NCBI GenBank assembly: GCA_012932295.1
Contig: JAAONU010000001.1
Span: 8,269,104-8,333,103, forward strand
Direction: 5' to 3'
Length of the DNA stretch: 64,000 bases
Source of the DNA: Cyclina sinensis
Taxonomy: Eukaryota; Mollusca; Bivalvia; Venerida; Veneridae
A program made the position numbers and the translations under genes. Below, piece by piece: positions 24,401 to 38,740 of the stretch. Under the pieces are notes generated by a model. It was not told the DNA's origin and searched no databases. It worked only from the letters and a program-made list of their open reading frames with translations. How positions within the stretch are numbered: the first letter of the stretch is position 1; every line of letters begins with the position of its first letter.

Positions 24401-27400
24401 TTACAATGAAGTTAATTAAACTAAGCAGACCAACATCAGATTGAGGACTTATTTATGGTAACATCATAACTATGTAATGCGGTTTAAAATAACTAAAATC
24501 TCATTCGTTCTTTCACGTTTTGGCAGCACAGCGTGCAGAGGATTGTCGGTTTTTTAGATTTTCTTGTCATAATGAACAGTTTCAGTATTATTTTTATTAA
24601 AACGCCTTTACCCGATTACTTTAATTTGGAATTGATGAAAAAATATCAAATTTTAAGCACCTTCAATGTATTCGTCGATGTTATTATTAGGTTATTCTGT
24701 TTCATTTCACTTTTTTAAGTATTGTCACAATGAAAACAATTAAAACGTTGCTCTGAAGACCTTAAACAATAAAGGCTTGTTTCTGTATATACTGTATCGT
24801 ATACTGGGACGTTACTGGACTTTCAACCGGTAACTAAGATCACACATTTTGTATTTATTTATTTTCAAATATACACGGAAATCAAACAGCCGGATATTTA
24901 GGTGGCAGATGGTATTAGATTTTCTGGAAATAAATTTTGTAAAACATATTGGGCGTAGGTGTTAAACTGACAAGGCTGTTTGAGTCTTACCCTGTAATTT
25001 AATCTTCTGTTCGCGAAGCAAAATTAACCATTATGCTTTTTGCATATTGTACACCTTCGACAGTTTTGAAAGTCTTTCAGTTTTTTGCACTATTCACTAC
25101 AGTAAACCATTCAGTTCTCGAATATTACTTTTATAAAGTATTATATAAAAAAGCTTTTTTCGCGGAAACAAGTCAGTTATGAACACATTAAATTTTCACG
25201 TAGTTTGTTGTGCCGCAGTTAACGAATTGGTTATTTTTTAACTATATCTTCCTACTTGGACACTAATTTGACTTTTAATAGTTTGACTACATAGTCTTGT
25301 AGCAAATTTAGTGAACTTATTGTAGTTCCGGAAGAGTCTGAAACAGAACAAAAAAGGTAATTATATTGTATTTTATCTAATCTATTTTGTTTTCAGCAAA
25401 TACATAAATTATGAAAAAAATGTCTATTTGACAAAACATTTTTTTCAGCGAGTTGATCTAAAACATTGAGTGATTTTAATATTATCGGTGGTACAAAGAA
25501 AAGAGAAAAAGAAAAAGTTAACATAATTTGGAATCCCGAGTAATTTCAGTTTAAAAAAACAACACGAAAATACGATTATTGGTAGAACAATAGCATGGAT
25601 TTCATTTAAAACGTATCTGATATTTGATAGTTCAAGGACATGCGGTGTTGCTAGTATTCAATCGCTTTGATATTTTTTTAAATCAGAAATGTGATTTTTT
25701 TGTAATTTTAAAGGCAAACATCAGAATTTTTTTTTATTTTTCAAAACATTTTTTTAAAAAGTGCATAGCTAAAATTTAAGTATTTTAGATTTAGCGTAGA
25801 TAAGCTTTGGTGATTTAATGCATTGACTTCGGATCCGTTTATTGATAATATCACTTGAAGATACTTCTAGATCATACAAGTATGTGTCTGTATCTAGTTT
25901 CCGAAGTGTCCATGTTTATTTAAATCAAAAGTGTTTACATTTTATTTATATTCGGAACACTTTTTGAAAGGAATGGAATCGTGCATCTGCTGATCACAAA
26001 TGAAGTAATTGTAGACGTTAATTGCATTTATTGCAATATTACATGCAAACATGCAATAAAAAAATAGTTCTTAATGGACAAACTAAATTCATTGCTGCAA
26101 TATTTAACTACCTGCAACATTGCTTAAACAAAAAGAAAAAAAAGTATTGGAACTTTTAAAATAACTTCTTTTTTCATTTTATTTTTCATCAATAGAATTT
26201 ATAGTCTCTAAAAAGTAAACTTTTCTTAGAATAGTGAGTACTGGACACTTCCCAACTGGCCCTTGTCTGACGCAAAAAGAATAAAGCTATTACGTTGTTT
26301 TTGATTAACTGTTTCATTTTGTTTGATTTTTTTCAATAAATTATTTGACGGAAAGTAATCTACGATAACCCACTAAATCTCAGGAAAACTACACACTAAT
26401 TTCCATTAATGTTTTAATTAATTAAATGTCATTACAGCCACAAGTTATTGTCGTAATTGGCATATGTCTGACAATAAATATTGAAAGTCAGTGTTCAGGA
26501 TAACGATAAATATAAACTCATTGTCGATAAGAAAATATGTAAATATGTGTTGAAAGTATATCAGATTAATGTATTCTGAAAATATCCTTATAAACAAGAA
26601 AGAAAGAAAAAACAGTGCAAAATATTTAACAGGAAAGGCTGCTTTCACATAAGAAGAGTGCATTTACATTCGTCAAAGATATTAATTTTGTACTTGTAAT
26701 TTTTCATGCATTGCCTTTATTTTCTAGGACCGAAAGAAACAAATAGACTTTATCAAAATATACGAAAAAAGGACACAGCATAAATTAGCCAATTATATAC
26801 GACATAAAAAATTATGTATGTTATTGTACATTTTCTCTAAAATGCAAAATAGTTAGTAACTAAGGAACATACAGGAGGAATACAGGGAGATTGTGTTTGA
26901 AATGGACATAACAAGAATACCCTCCTCCTCAAGAATATTGAATAGCTTGAAAACTTGCATTTAGGTCTAAAATTAATATGTGCAATTTGAGTAATTTTCG
27001 TGATCGTTTTTACTGATGATATTTTAATGTCAGGCATAAAACTAAGTTTATGCAAATGAGTTTTAAGTTTATGTGGATTATTGAATATGCACACTTGTTG
27101 AAGCGAATTGACTCTTTGTATAAAATCGTTATTTTGTAGGATATTGCAAAATGCAATTTCATCATCTGCATTTCCGCTTCAACAAACGCACTGGGTACAG
27201 TAAGTTATCTTCGCATGGTTGCAAATCGAAACATTTGTTTTTAATGAAAGTTTATGCTGAAATGTGACAACATCAACATATATTTACAAAACTGCCTTAC
27301 TTTCTTTCATACACTCTTTTATTTCTTTATTATTTAGAAGTTTGTCTAAGTTTTTGTCTAGTTCTGTTTATCTACCTTCCCAAGTTTCGACGTCGTTTAA

Positions 27401-27874
27401 ATGTCTTAGTTTAAATTTCACTTTTCATTTTTCATTCTGTCTTTGTACATCAAAGCAGCTCTGATTTCAGTGTGAATTAAAACAGTGTCGTTTCTTTTTA
27501 TTGAAGTTCCAATTCATGTTTGTTTATATAAAAATGATCAATGTTTCGCTTAAATATAGATTGAATATTGTGTCACGTTTGCACAAGTTATACATCTCTC
27601 CATACTTTTTGTAAAATCATGCAGTCTATTGACTTAAGATTTGGTCTAACTACCATAAACACACTAATATAAAATAAAAGCGATTTTTATCTTTCCCCCA
27701 CCCCCACAGATAAAGACACCATACTTGTACTCACACGCTTTCTTTGTAATTGAAAACGCTAAATGATTATACTGTTTTGGTGATGTCTGCCATCATAAGT
27801 TACTTGAATGGCGTGCTTTCTATAAAACATTCTTGTTTCTGTTAAGATTGTTCTTCTCATATCGCACTGAAATC
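21441..27874. other. AT-rich stretch, no confirmed gene
   Basis: More than 6 kb with no protein-like frame, repeat ends or RNA gene that I can support, apart from the possible noncoding exon at 21742-21856 listed separately. Confidence 0.5.
21742..21856 (+). other. Possible internal noncoding exon (splice-site pair)
   Basis: A pyrimidine-rich tract ending 'gtttatttcag' at 21741 is followed 115 bp later by 'aacag|gtaagg', a near-ideal donor. All three plus-strand frames contain stops, so it could only be UTR or a long noncoding RNA exon. The pairing could arise by chance in 64 kb. Confidence 0.2.
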
Positions 27875-28695
27875 TAATCGATATGGACACAGGAAGCCAT
27901 AATATCAGAGCTAAAACAGTTAGAAGACTGTGTAATGCTTAATGATGTTTCTACCATTTGTTATCTCCAGACAATAATGTTACTCGGGCATCTCATCAAA
28001 TAAGGCATGCAATGCATTGTCAAGGCTTGACGATGGTGTTATTAAATAAACTGATTTGTTTACAACACTTCAATCTGGTATCAAATGAATGATAAAACAA
28101 ATATTGTTTATGGCTGTCGAAAACAGAAAGAGTAGTTTTTTCCTGCAAATATGAAAGTCTCAGTTTATTATTCAACAATAAACTTTCACTAACGGGAGTA
28201 CTTTGGGAAAAATTATTTCTTTTAAACACATCTTTATTCCTTTTTAGATTTTTTTTTTCACCAGTAAGTAACTGAAAAGATATCAACGTTCACAGGTTTA
28301 CCCATTTACATGGCTGACTGTCTCGACAATATAGAGTTGAACAACTCTTGTATATGATATAAAATCTGAGTGTTCTTTTTTAATGTTTACTCGTTATGGT
28401 TCTTTTCGCAGACAAGTACTGAAATCTGTTTTTGTAATGTGGCGATTTGGCCATGATATTACAAGATATAATTTATAAAGAACTAAACTTCAAACAAATA
28501 TCTTACATTTAATGTTACACAACATTGCCTTTATTTCTCTTCCATGACGAGAAACAAAGTCATAAACAGAAATTGCCACAATACAGTTGACAGTGAAGAG
28601 ATGTTGATACTCAACAAAACTATTCATTTAACATTTCCCATAATGAACTTTAGAATTTTTGTAGCGAAAGGGTCTACTTCTTTCGTGTTATTTAT

Positions 28696-29145
28696 TAATT
28701 CAGGTCAAAGCTCACGGTCACAGTCACCTGTGTAAAATCATTGTCCGATTAATAACCGGCAAAACTTGTGCATAGATTCTTGAAACTTCTTAGGGTCAAT
28801 GGGCATAACCAATAAATTACACCCTTTTTATTTAGAGGTCACTGGTTCAAAGGTCACGGTTACAGACCTATGTCCAACTGTGTAAAATCACTGTCAAATC
28901 ATTATGTTCAAAGGTTAAGATCAGAGTGACATCCTGTATACAAATCTTGTCTGATTAATAGTAAACTGGGGAACATTCTGGCAAAGGGACATGTAACTGA
29001 AAGAAACATAGGACATGACTAGCAGATGATGTCTTTTGATTACGAGGCCAGTATGTCAAAGTTCAAGGACAAATTGACGAACTGTACAGTCCTTATTTTT
29101 TATGCTTAGTTTTTTTTTCTGTCAAGCTAGTCTTGTAGCTAGCGG
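28696..29145 (+). repeat. Hairpin-headed repeat relic in copy A (head lost)
   Basis: GGTCA-rich degenerate units are seen: 'caggtcaaagctcacggtc', 'gttcaaaggtcacggtta', 'atgttcaaaggttaag', each paired with 'gattaataaccgg'-like phrases. The corresponding copy B element (36783-37190) has a hairpin head and a 'gcccgtctgtgcatgg' block; copy A jumps from 'gttatttatt' directly into the body, so about 235 bp including the head are missing here. Copy A in turn keeps additional internal units. Confidence 0.65.
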
Positions 29146-30225
29146 CACATTTACTTCATTGTTAAATGTAAACTTGTCCACATAGTTAAATTTTCACTCA
29201 AACATACTATTACTATGGTGCTTTGTAACAGAAATAATAGGTGCAACAAAGACCTGTGGACATATTTCTATTTTTTTTCAAATTCAGTACAATATCTTAT
29301 TTTGGTTTTACTGTCTAAGATTTAAACAATGCAGTTTTTTTTCAGATTTATGAGGCAAAGCCAACACAATCAATCTTCTTTAAGCTTCTTTGAAACTGTT
29401 CTAAGCTTGCCTTGCGGTTTTATTGGATTGAATCAATACGTTGTACAGAGGAAAACTAAAATAACACACTGTATCTTATTTTTCCTGTCCATGTATTATT
29501 TTGACCATAACCTAGAGCATTTTTTAATCTTGTGATTTTTAATGCTTTTCAGTCGTAGATTTGAATAAACCAAACTCTTAACTAAAAGCATACTTTACAT
29601 ATTAAAAAAAGCATTTTGTTGATTGAACTGAAACTGTTACCATCGTTCTTTTATTGATCTTTCTGTATTTGAATGGTAACATTTTTTTCTAAAATTTAAA
29701 AAACAACCAACAAGGTTTGCAATCAATATGCTCACAAAGGGTGAGTAATGTTCAGTTTTTAACAACAAATATGCTTTTGATTTTCAGTACATGTTATGTA
29801 ACTATAGAAAAAGCTTTATAATTTTAAGTAGTGACTTCTTAGGTTGATATTTTCACTCAGTTTTTATAAATCGTCACCTTGCACATTTCTAACTGTTTCT
29901 TCATACCTTCCGGCGTATTTAGTTCACATAGATGTGAAAGCTGTGGTTAAGCTATTTTATTAATATCCTATAGTAATCAACACTATAAACGAGACTACTC
30001 GAAACGAGGCTAGTTGGAGGAAAAGGTAAGAAAACTGAGACATTTTGATCTTGCCTAGCTCATGAATATAAAGCTACTTAGAATTGTCTGCGCACATTGC
30101 AGTTAAATATTTACGATGCTGGAAATATATTTATTATATAACAACGTTTGGTTTAGAAATTTCATTTATCAAAAGGGACTTCGAGCTGACAGCTCAGGGA
30201 GTAAATGTTGTTTGTTTGAATTAGA

Positions 30226-30475
30226 GAAAAGGAAAGGGGTGTTTTGATTTGGTCAAAGGACAAGATCCCAGAGGCCCGCACTATGAAAACGGTTTCTGAT
30301 CAATAACTTGAGACCAACTGTTCCAAGGACCTTCAAAAGGATTGTTTTGCAGTAAATGAACCGTGTTTTTAAGCCAGCAGGATCAATAGTGAAGCTCTCT
30401 CTGTGCTCAGGATGTGGCTCTCAAACTACTGCTTTCTTGCTATTCAAAATCCCTTACCAGGGTAGCTGGGAATGT
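30226..30475 (+). repeat. Second hairpin-headed repeat relic in copy A (5' part lost)
   Basis: The body phrases 'ttggtcaaaggacaagat', 'acggtttctgatcaataac' and 'accttcaaaaggattg' align with 38322-38740 in copy B. In copy A the left arm of the head hairpin and about 150 bp after it are absent; 'ggaaaggggtgttttg' is a remnant of the right arm. Confidence 0.6.
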
Positions 30476-33400
30476 GTAGATTTATTCTTTTGATTATATG
30501 GTCATGGTATTAAATGTCAAAATCTTCATAAATGATTTTCAGTAAAGTACTCGAGAATGAGAGAATAAAGGAATCTTAAACATAGTTCAACTTAATAAGT
30601 AGATAACTGTGCAGCTCATTATGCGGAGTCGTCGTTCTTGATTGATCTTGGGGACTTCTGATTAGTGGAGATTTTGTGCCTTTCTGACAGCTCTTGTTAT
30701 CTGTTTAATAAAATGCTAATGTAGAAGGTAACTGGAATTTAATACAATACGTGCTTAATAATATCTGTCATATTACTGATAAGAGAAACTATCAAACCAG
30801 CGTTGAAGATGTAAAGAATATGTATTTTGGCCACTTAAAAAATAGAAACGTATAGAATATAGCACTGCTCAAATCGATGCGCTGTTGAAAGGCTTTTTAT
30901 ATCGAACGGCATAAATCAGTTGGAGATTCTAGATTCTCCTTTTTTCAATTAAACTTCTCATTTTTCATCAGACACCATATTTATTAAGTTATCGGTATCT
31001 GATATATTTGATGTAACCTTTTTCAATATTACAAAAATCGTCTTGATTTATATCAAATTTGCTCTTTGCAAACATAAAGCATCATGCGTTTGGAAAGGTC
31101 TCTCAAACAAACTGATAAACCTTGGAAATGTAAACGCTTCAAAAAAAGAGCAAAAGCTGATTCGATTAAACTTTTGATCGAAGAATATTTTTTTCTCGTT
31201 CTACTTCTTGCAGCTCCAAATATGTGTAAAATTAGAAATAGAAAAAAATACAGTTTGATTTAAAGAACATGAACAATTTTGTTTGCTAAAAATTAAGAAA
31301 TGTTTCAAATCTGTCACAGTAGAAACCGCAGCGGCATAATTTGAACCATTCCGGAAGGAAAATTTTTACATACATTTTTTTCTATTTTTTAACGAAAATA
31401 TACCCCAATCTTATACATCAAATGTAATACACCATAATCTTTATGCTTACAGATTTTATTCGGACAGATTATATTATTAAAGGTACGGGTTGGCTTGAAG
31501 TGATTACAAGTTTACTTATTGGAAGTAACGAATTAACGAGTTCAGATATAAATTAAATACGGAACTAGATGACTATTGTACGAATTCACACTTAAACGTC
31601 CATACTACGTCTAGGACATACCCAAATTACTGTTAATGCTAAACAATGTTCACATTGATTTTATCAGTACAACTTTCTGATTTCCCAGAAATAGAGTGTC
31701 TTCTGTTAAACTCTGAGATTGTTGATGTAAAATTGTTCTGTACAAAATATTCTTTATAGACGGGGTTAAGAATATCCTGGAAGCATATACAATTATAAAG
31801 CAAGTATAATGGTCTGATTTCTGATTTTTAGGTGAGCCAGAAAATCTATCACAACAAGTAAAGCGTTAAAGCACCCTTTTAGAAAAATACAGTGGGGGCA
31901 TTATAAGTCAGTTAATGCCGTCTTGAATTGTTTTCATCTGGTCGACTCGAATCTTAGTGTTGCTAAACTATTAAACGCAAGTGTGATAATTTCTTAAGAG
32001 ATCAGTAACCTGTATTTCGGGTCATATTGTGAAGTGGTTTATCGAACATGCACAAACATTACACAGTTATGCATAAAATTAGTTAATAATCAATTAAAAG
32101 GTAATAAATTGTATCTATTTATGGTTGTGATAATTCAAAAAAACATTTTTTTTATAGTTTAAGGCAGTTTTAGTTTTTAGATCGAGTTGTGAAAACCACA
32201 GATGTAAATGAACTTGAATATTACTTAAAGGTTAGTTTATAATAAATATTTTGTAGAGTCTACTTTCGGTGAGCTCGACGAAGTTGTCACAATTGCAACC
32301 CGGTGTATGTACGTCAAGTACGTCCATTCGTCGTACGACAATCACCTTTTCATATTCAAACAACAGAGCATCATTTGTAAGAATATTTGTTTATCAAAGG
32401 TTAATTATTCTTGTAATGAAAATTCGTAAAGTTAGCGATACGTACCATTTTGAAATGAAGAATTAACGACCATTTCAAACAAAAACATAACCTCACATAG
32501 AATACATAGCACTGTATACAGTGTATGGAATCATTAAGCGTATGTTGAACTTTAGTCTGTCATACAATGTTTGATGTGGCTAATTAGGCTACCCAGATAT
32601 TGAATTTTATACATTATTAAAAGGAAATGGACCTATTTTTGACATTGGAATGGGTGAATACGTACTATTTACCTCTTTTCTTGTGCATTTTTGAATGTTT
32701 TTGTTTATTTGTTTATCTTGAACAGATGAACTAATAACTGCATGTTGAGACATTTTTGAGATATATTATTTTTGAAAGTCGACGACACAATATTCATTCT
32801 ACAAGTCGTCAGTAAATTAGAGGCACTAATCAAAGTTCTTTGTAGATTCCGGCTTTTTGAACAAAAATGAGTTCGAAAGCTATTAATTAATTATTTAAGA
32901 TACGTTCATGTTATTCCAGAGGAATGAAATAAAAAAACTAATAACTATAAGTTTTAAATTGAATATTCCTCAACATAATAATTTATGACATAGCTTTTTT
33001 TGTCACAGTGACATTTGTTTTGGTTAATGTCGAAACTGACAGCGATTGCATAGACTTTGCATGTTCGAACAGTTTAACATTTAGATTTAGGAGTAACTTT
33101 TACACCACCACTTTCCACTGTTTCACTTTTCTTTGACAAGCTGCAAATCAAAGAAATCAATCAAACAGTATTATTGTCAGAGCATATTTATCGAAGCTGT
33201 ATTCAATGAGAAAATGACAGTGGATTTTCGGGAAGGAAAACGGCAGAACATGAATTTTTGATTGTATGAATTTACACACTTAAAACAAAGAACTGTTTAA
33301 ATGGAACTAGTTATTAAAAAGGCTGATTGTATCAATATCTTCGATCTAAAAGTTCCAGTTTTGCTTACAAAAATGAGACATATTAACAAATCAGAGTTAA

Positions 33401-35563
33401 CATGTACGTGTTTTAACTACGTTTCTAACGATTATTCTTATTATGGGAACAGCTAGGTATATATATCTTCAGAAAAAGCTAACGCTAACAGTTTCACTAA
33501 CTTTAAGATACACTCACTAAATGCAAATTAGCTACAGCTAAGTATTTAATTAAGAAACCTTAAGCAGATCAGAAATTATTGCAAACATAGCGAATGTCTG
33601 TTATAAATTCAAATGCTCGTTGAACGCGGAAGAGATGTTGTAACGCAAGTAAATCCTGTTTATTTCGTATTTTTAATATCTCCAAGTAAAACTGGATCTT
33701 AATATACCAAACTTATTTCTTTGTATGAGCTTTTTGTACGAATGCTTAATACTGAAAATTCCAAGAGTGCTCGTGGCTTCATTAAGTTATGCTGTTTTAG
33801 GGACATTTTATAAGATAACTTGAGAGCACCATTAAAAGATGTGACTAGCGTTTGGAAATAGTAAATATGATAAAGAAACGTTAACTTTGTATTTAGATAT
33901 GATGTACCTATCTGTTCGTGTACGTAGATAAATAGGCTTACCAATAGTCTTTTTTTCAATTTAAAGACAACGTTTTTATCATTTTTCAGATATTCTTGAA
34001 ATGTCAAAGGAGAGGTGAAATAAAAATTCTGTATATAAATTTCTCAGGAGTCACGCAATTGCTTATAGGCTTGCAAAAGAGAAAAATACTGGCAAAGTAA
34101 TTTTAATTTTAAAAATACTGCATTAATTTCATACTTTACATCCAATTTGAATCGGTATCATTTTACCGAGAGAAATTTCTTTGTATAGACGAACAAATCA
34201 AATTATTTAATTTTCTAAATAATCTTAAAGTCTAGGGCACAAAAACACAGAACAGCCAGTTACTTCAAATTGAAGGGTAGAAATGTATATGAGAAATACT
34301 TTTATTCATAACATCACATTTTAAAGAACAAGGACAAAGAATAAGTAATTGTTTGTGTCGATAAGTAGAAAGATATTTTGTTTTATAAAAAAAAAACTCT
34401 TTATTAAAACTACCTAAAATTTTACCAACACTAATAAGATATCCCGCGGTAATGGCAAAAAATCTACTTAAAATTTAACATAATCCGAAAAGAACGTGAA
34501 CTGTTTAAAGTTTTTTTGTGTTTAGATAAATTACGTGATCTTCATTCCCAAATCTCTTTAAGTTTTAGGCATATGTATGTCATATCGTCGAAGTTGCTCA
34601 GTATCCGTTTGAAATTTGTCTTCTTTTTTCTCACTTGTAATTAATTTGTTACTTGCTGTTCAAATATAATTCGTTTATGACTTGTCATCAAGTTGATAAA
34701 TGTAACCTTTTCAATATTGCATAAATCAACCTCATATCCAATACCAAGTCTAATTTACAGCGACATAAAACAGCCAGCACCGGAACTCTGTCAAAATTCA
34801 CATTAACTCTGGAAATTTATGATACTACTTCAAAAGGAATTGAATTCTTCAGAAAAGTTCCTGGTTTCTGTATCATTTAGACTGGTTGCACTCTTTCCTT
34901 TACAACCTTTATTCGCTCAAACGGACGTGATATGCTTCGCCTTTAATTCTGATCAGTCGGTCTCTTAGCAGAATCCCTCTAATACAATTCATCCTTCAGT
35001 TTTTAAGAGTTTGATTCAGTTACCCAAGTTATCAGTCATGGTGTGATATCGTTCATAAATTCTTGTTACTTTCTGTTTTAGTCTGACCTTTTCTTCTTGC
35101 AGTTAGTGCTTTAAGTATATTAATTTTATTTTTTCTCACAGTCGTTATTATCCTTGACACTAATTCTGTTATTACTTCTTACAAACGTTTTTAATAAAAA
35201 TCTACTTATCGTAAATCCCCGCAAAGTGTTTTAAGGATTTTAGTCGATCTTTTGATGAAAATACCATAAGACTGAACCGCAAGTAAATGCAAGTCTTATT
35301 AAGTTTGAATTATGTCACATTAAAGTGCTATGTACTTGCCTGGTTTTCAGTCCGATCGTCTTTACCTAAAATGTGTGTCTGTCTGTCCGTAGTTTTTTCT
35401 ATCATCCATTCATCTCTTGACAGAATTTTACGATTGCTTAGTTATGAGTTATGTATATGATAATGTGTTTCTTAAAACAACAGTCGATGTCTGTGTACTT
35501 AACACTTACTACTTTATCTTATTTTAAAGAAAGGTTCGTTTTGATCTTTGGACTTTAGATGTT

Positions 35564-35890
35564 CTTGTTGAAATGCTCATTTTCCTGTTTTTCTCTAAAT
35601 GTATACTAATCTTTCTTGCAACATTCTTGTTCAAATGCTCATTTCATGTTTTCTCTTCGAGTGTGTATTGCTTACTCTTGCGGTGTTGTATTCAAAATTG
35701 TTAAAACCATCATTTCAATGTTTTTTTCCGGATTTGTTCAAACTCTTCATATGGTATTCTTGTTAAAATACTCATTCTAGGTTTTCCATTCGAGTAAAGC
35801 ATCGCTCCGACTTGTGGCGTCCTTGTTTAAATACTTATACTTAAAAGTTATTACTGCGGATTTAGATTGATCCTTCTTGTGGTCTTCTTT
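35564..35890 (+). repeat. About 63-bp minisatellite at the end of copy A (5 units)
   Basis: Degenerate units follow the pattern 'ttgttaaaatgctcattttc' ... 'cttgtggtgttc'. Unit starts are visible at about 35566, 35629, 35690, 35760 and 35823. The third unit contains an internal fusion ('tattcaaaattgttaaaacc') that corresponds to parts of two units in copy B. The array ends within about 40 bp of the junction with copy B. Confidence 0.75.
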
Positions 35891-36782
35891 TTTGTGATGT
35901 TCTTGGTTTCTTCTTTGGAGATAGATATGTAATCGATATCGACACGGGAATCCGTAATATCGGAGCAAAAACAGTTTGAAGACTGTGTAATGCTTAATGA
36001 TGTTTCTGTCATTTGTTATCTCCAGACAATAATGTTACTCGGGCATCTCATCAAATAAGGCATGCAATGCATTGTCAAGGCTTGAGGATAATATTGTTTA
36101 ATGAACTGATTTGTTTACAACACATCACTCTGGTATCAAATGAATGATAAAACAAATATTGTTTACGGCAGGCGACAACAAAAAGAGTATTTTTTCCGCA
36201 AATATGAAGGTCTCGTTTATTATTTAAGAATACACTTTCACTAATAGGAAAAACTTGGGAAAAGTCATTTCTTATAAACACATCTGTATTCCTGTTTAGA
36301 GTTTTTCACCAATAAGTGTCTGAAAAGATATCAACGTTCACAAGTTTACCCATTTACGTAGCTGGCTATCTCGACAACATAGAGTTGAACAACTTTTTAT
36401 TATATGTTATAAAATCTGGGTGTTTTTTAATGTTTACTCGTTATGGTTCTTTTCGCAGACAGGTACTGGAATCCGTTTTTGTAACACGGCGATTTGGCGA
36501 TGATATTACAAGATATCATTCATTAGGAACAAAACTTCAAACAAATACCTTACATTTAATGTTACATAACTTTGCATTTGTTTCTCTTCCATGTCTGTTG
36601 ACGAGAAACAGTCAAAACTATGTATGAGACAAACTATTATTGAACATTTCTCACAATGCACTTTAGATGTTGTATTTCGTGGCGATTGAGTCTACTTTGA
36701 TTTCAGAGAACTTAATCGTTCATGTTATTTATTCATCGTCATGTAAAATTTGTTCAAGTTATATTGCATATAAAGTTCATAC

Positions 36783-37190
36783 TGTTTTTTATGCCCACAC
36801 TTCAACAGTTGGAGGCATGTAGTATTGCTGCTGCCCGTCTGTGCATGGGTACGTATGTATATGAACGTAGGGGTCTGTCCGATCTATTACTGGTAAATAC
36901 TGGAACTAAGGTTCATGAAACTTCAAAGAGTTATTAGGCATGACCAGCAGGTGACTATTGGTTTTGAATTCACTAAGTGAAAGTTTGCTGTCGCAAAGGC
37001 CACCTGTTTAAAACCATTGTTAGATCAATAACCGGCAAAACGTGGGCATAGATTCTTAAAACTGAAAGAGACATAGAGTATGACCAGCAGATGGTTCCTT
37101 TTGATTACTAGGTAAGTATGTCAAAGGTCAAGGTCACTTTTACGGCCTTTCTAGTACTTTTTTCTATATTTAGTCGTTTTTCTGTCAAGC
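36783..37190 (+). repeat. Hairpin-headed repeat in copy B, head retained
   Basis: It begins 'tttttatgcc' with a short hairpin ('atgcc' facing 'ggcat' about 20 bp on), then 'ctgctgcccgtctgtgcatg', then degenerate units containing 'gatcaataaccggcaaaac' and 'atgtcaaaggtcaaggtcac' (about 37118). Copy A has the body but not the head. Confidence 0.65.
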
Positions 37191-38321
37191 TTGTCTTCGA
37201 TCTAACAGCTCATTATCTCCATTTTTAAATGTAAACTTGTCTACATAGTTGAACAGAATACTGCTAGGATGCCTCTGTAACAGGCGCAAATAGCTGGGGC
37301 AACAGTGTCCTGATTTATGAGGCAAAGCCAACACAATCAATCTTCTTTAATCTTCTTTGAAACTGTTCTAAGCTTGCCTTGCGGTTTTATGGAATTGAAT
37401 CAATGCGTTATACAAATGGAAACTAAATATCTCCTAATATACCTTATTTTTTTCTCTCAATATTTTATTACGACTACAGCCTAGAGCCATTTAAAACTTT
37501 AGAAAGCGTTTTTCATTTTTGTTTTGTTATCTTAATGTCTTTCAGAAAATGCATATTTATCAATACGAAGATTAAAAAAACCTCTTAAACTGAAGGAATA
37601 CTTTACAAATTTAAATTTCCCTTTTTGTCAATTTAACTGAAACTTTTACCATCTTTTTGTCTTGTTCTGTCTGTATTTGAATGGTAACATTTAAACATGA
37701 AAGTCATTCTCAGACTTAAACTGGGGAATAAATTTGTCATCCCCCTTTTTGCCAATTTTGTGACAAAGGTAAATCAGTTAAATACTTTTTATCTCTGCTA
37801 AAACTCGGTCTGCAAGCAATTTTCTCACAGAAGTAATGTTCAGATTTAACTACAAATATGCTTTTGAATTTCAGCATATGTTATTTAATTATAAAAAGCT
37901 TTATAATATTAAGTGGGTAATTCTTAGATTAAAACTTTCTTTCAGTTTAATAAATCGTCACCTTGCACATTTCTAACTATTTTTGTCGTACCTTCCGGCG
38001 TATTTAGTTCAAACGTAGACGTGAAAGTTATTATTTATTAGTTTCTTTGCAATATCCTATACTAATCCACGAGGTTACTTTAAACGGGACTAGTTGAAAG
38101 AAAAGGTAAAAAACCTATGACATTTTTTCTTGACTTGGTCATGAATATAAAGCTACTTGGAATTGTCTGTGCACATTGAAGTTAATTTTTTACAATGCTG
38201 GAAATATATTAAACAACGTTTAGTTTACAGATTCTATTTAACAAAAGGGACTTCGAGTTGACAGTTCATAGAGAATATGTTGTAAACAGATTCAAATTGG
38301 TTTGAATTCAAGAAAAGTAGC

Positions 38322-38740
38322 GTTGGTATAATCTCCTTCGAAGAGGAAGGGGGTATATTGTTTTGTAGATGTCGGTTGGTTGATAAAAAAATTCTTTTCC
38401 GATCAATTACATAAGAACACATAGGCACAAGGCTTGAGATTTGGTAAATGAATTGGACATAATGATTAAATGATTCCTATTGCCTTAGGTTTGCTTGATC
38501 AAAGGACAAGATTACAAAAGCCCACACTTTGAAAATGGTTTCCTGTCAATAACTTCAGAACAACTATTCCAAGGACCTTCAAAAGAATGGTTTTGCAGTA
38601 AACGGACCATTCTTTTTTAGGCCAGCAGGATCAAAGGTCATGCTCTCTTTATGATTAGGATCTGGTTTTTGATCGACAACTTTCAAATAACTGCTTCCTT
38701 GAGATTCAAGATCCCTTAGCAGGGTAGCTGGGCATGTGTA
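38322..38740 (+). repeat. Hairpin-headed repeat 2 in copy B, head retained
   Basis: The head is 'ctccttcgaagaggaagggg' (about 38331-38350), a hairpin, followed by 'gatgtcggttggttgat'. The body holds 'tgatcaaaggacaagat' and 'ggatcaaaggtcatgctc', and the end reads 'agctgggcatgtgtag'. The architecture matches the elements at 2471, 15330, 36783 and 58283. Confidence 0.65.

Larger units (their letters stand above)
27875..35929 (+). repeat. Tandem segmental duplication, copy A
   Basis: This block of about 8.06 kb is repeated in the same orientation at 35930-45886. Landmarks shared in order include 'ggcatgcaatgcattgtc' (28004 and 36058), 'taccttccggcg' (about 29905 and 37989), 'gaaaccgcagcggcataat' (31323 and 39500), 'gagctcgacgaagttgtcac' (32271 and 40391), 'acttccgt'-free AT-rich stretches between them, and a terminal minisatellite (35564 and 45474). 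A 210-bp sample near 32270 differs at about 14 positions, so identity is roughly 93% there and lower elsewhere. Copy A has about 395 bp (33860-34258) missing from B. No gene is recognised in the unit. It may be a true duplication or two haplotypes assembled end to end. Confidence 0.9.

Noticed and set aside
36316..36627. 103-codon frame in copy B, and related frames at 28020-28286 and 36075-36281
   Set aside because: Comparing the two duplicate copies, the frames are shifted or stopped in one of them, with indels not in multiples of three, so there is no sign of coding constraint.
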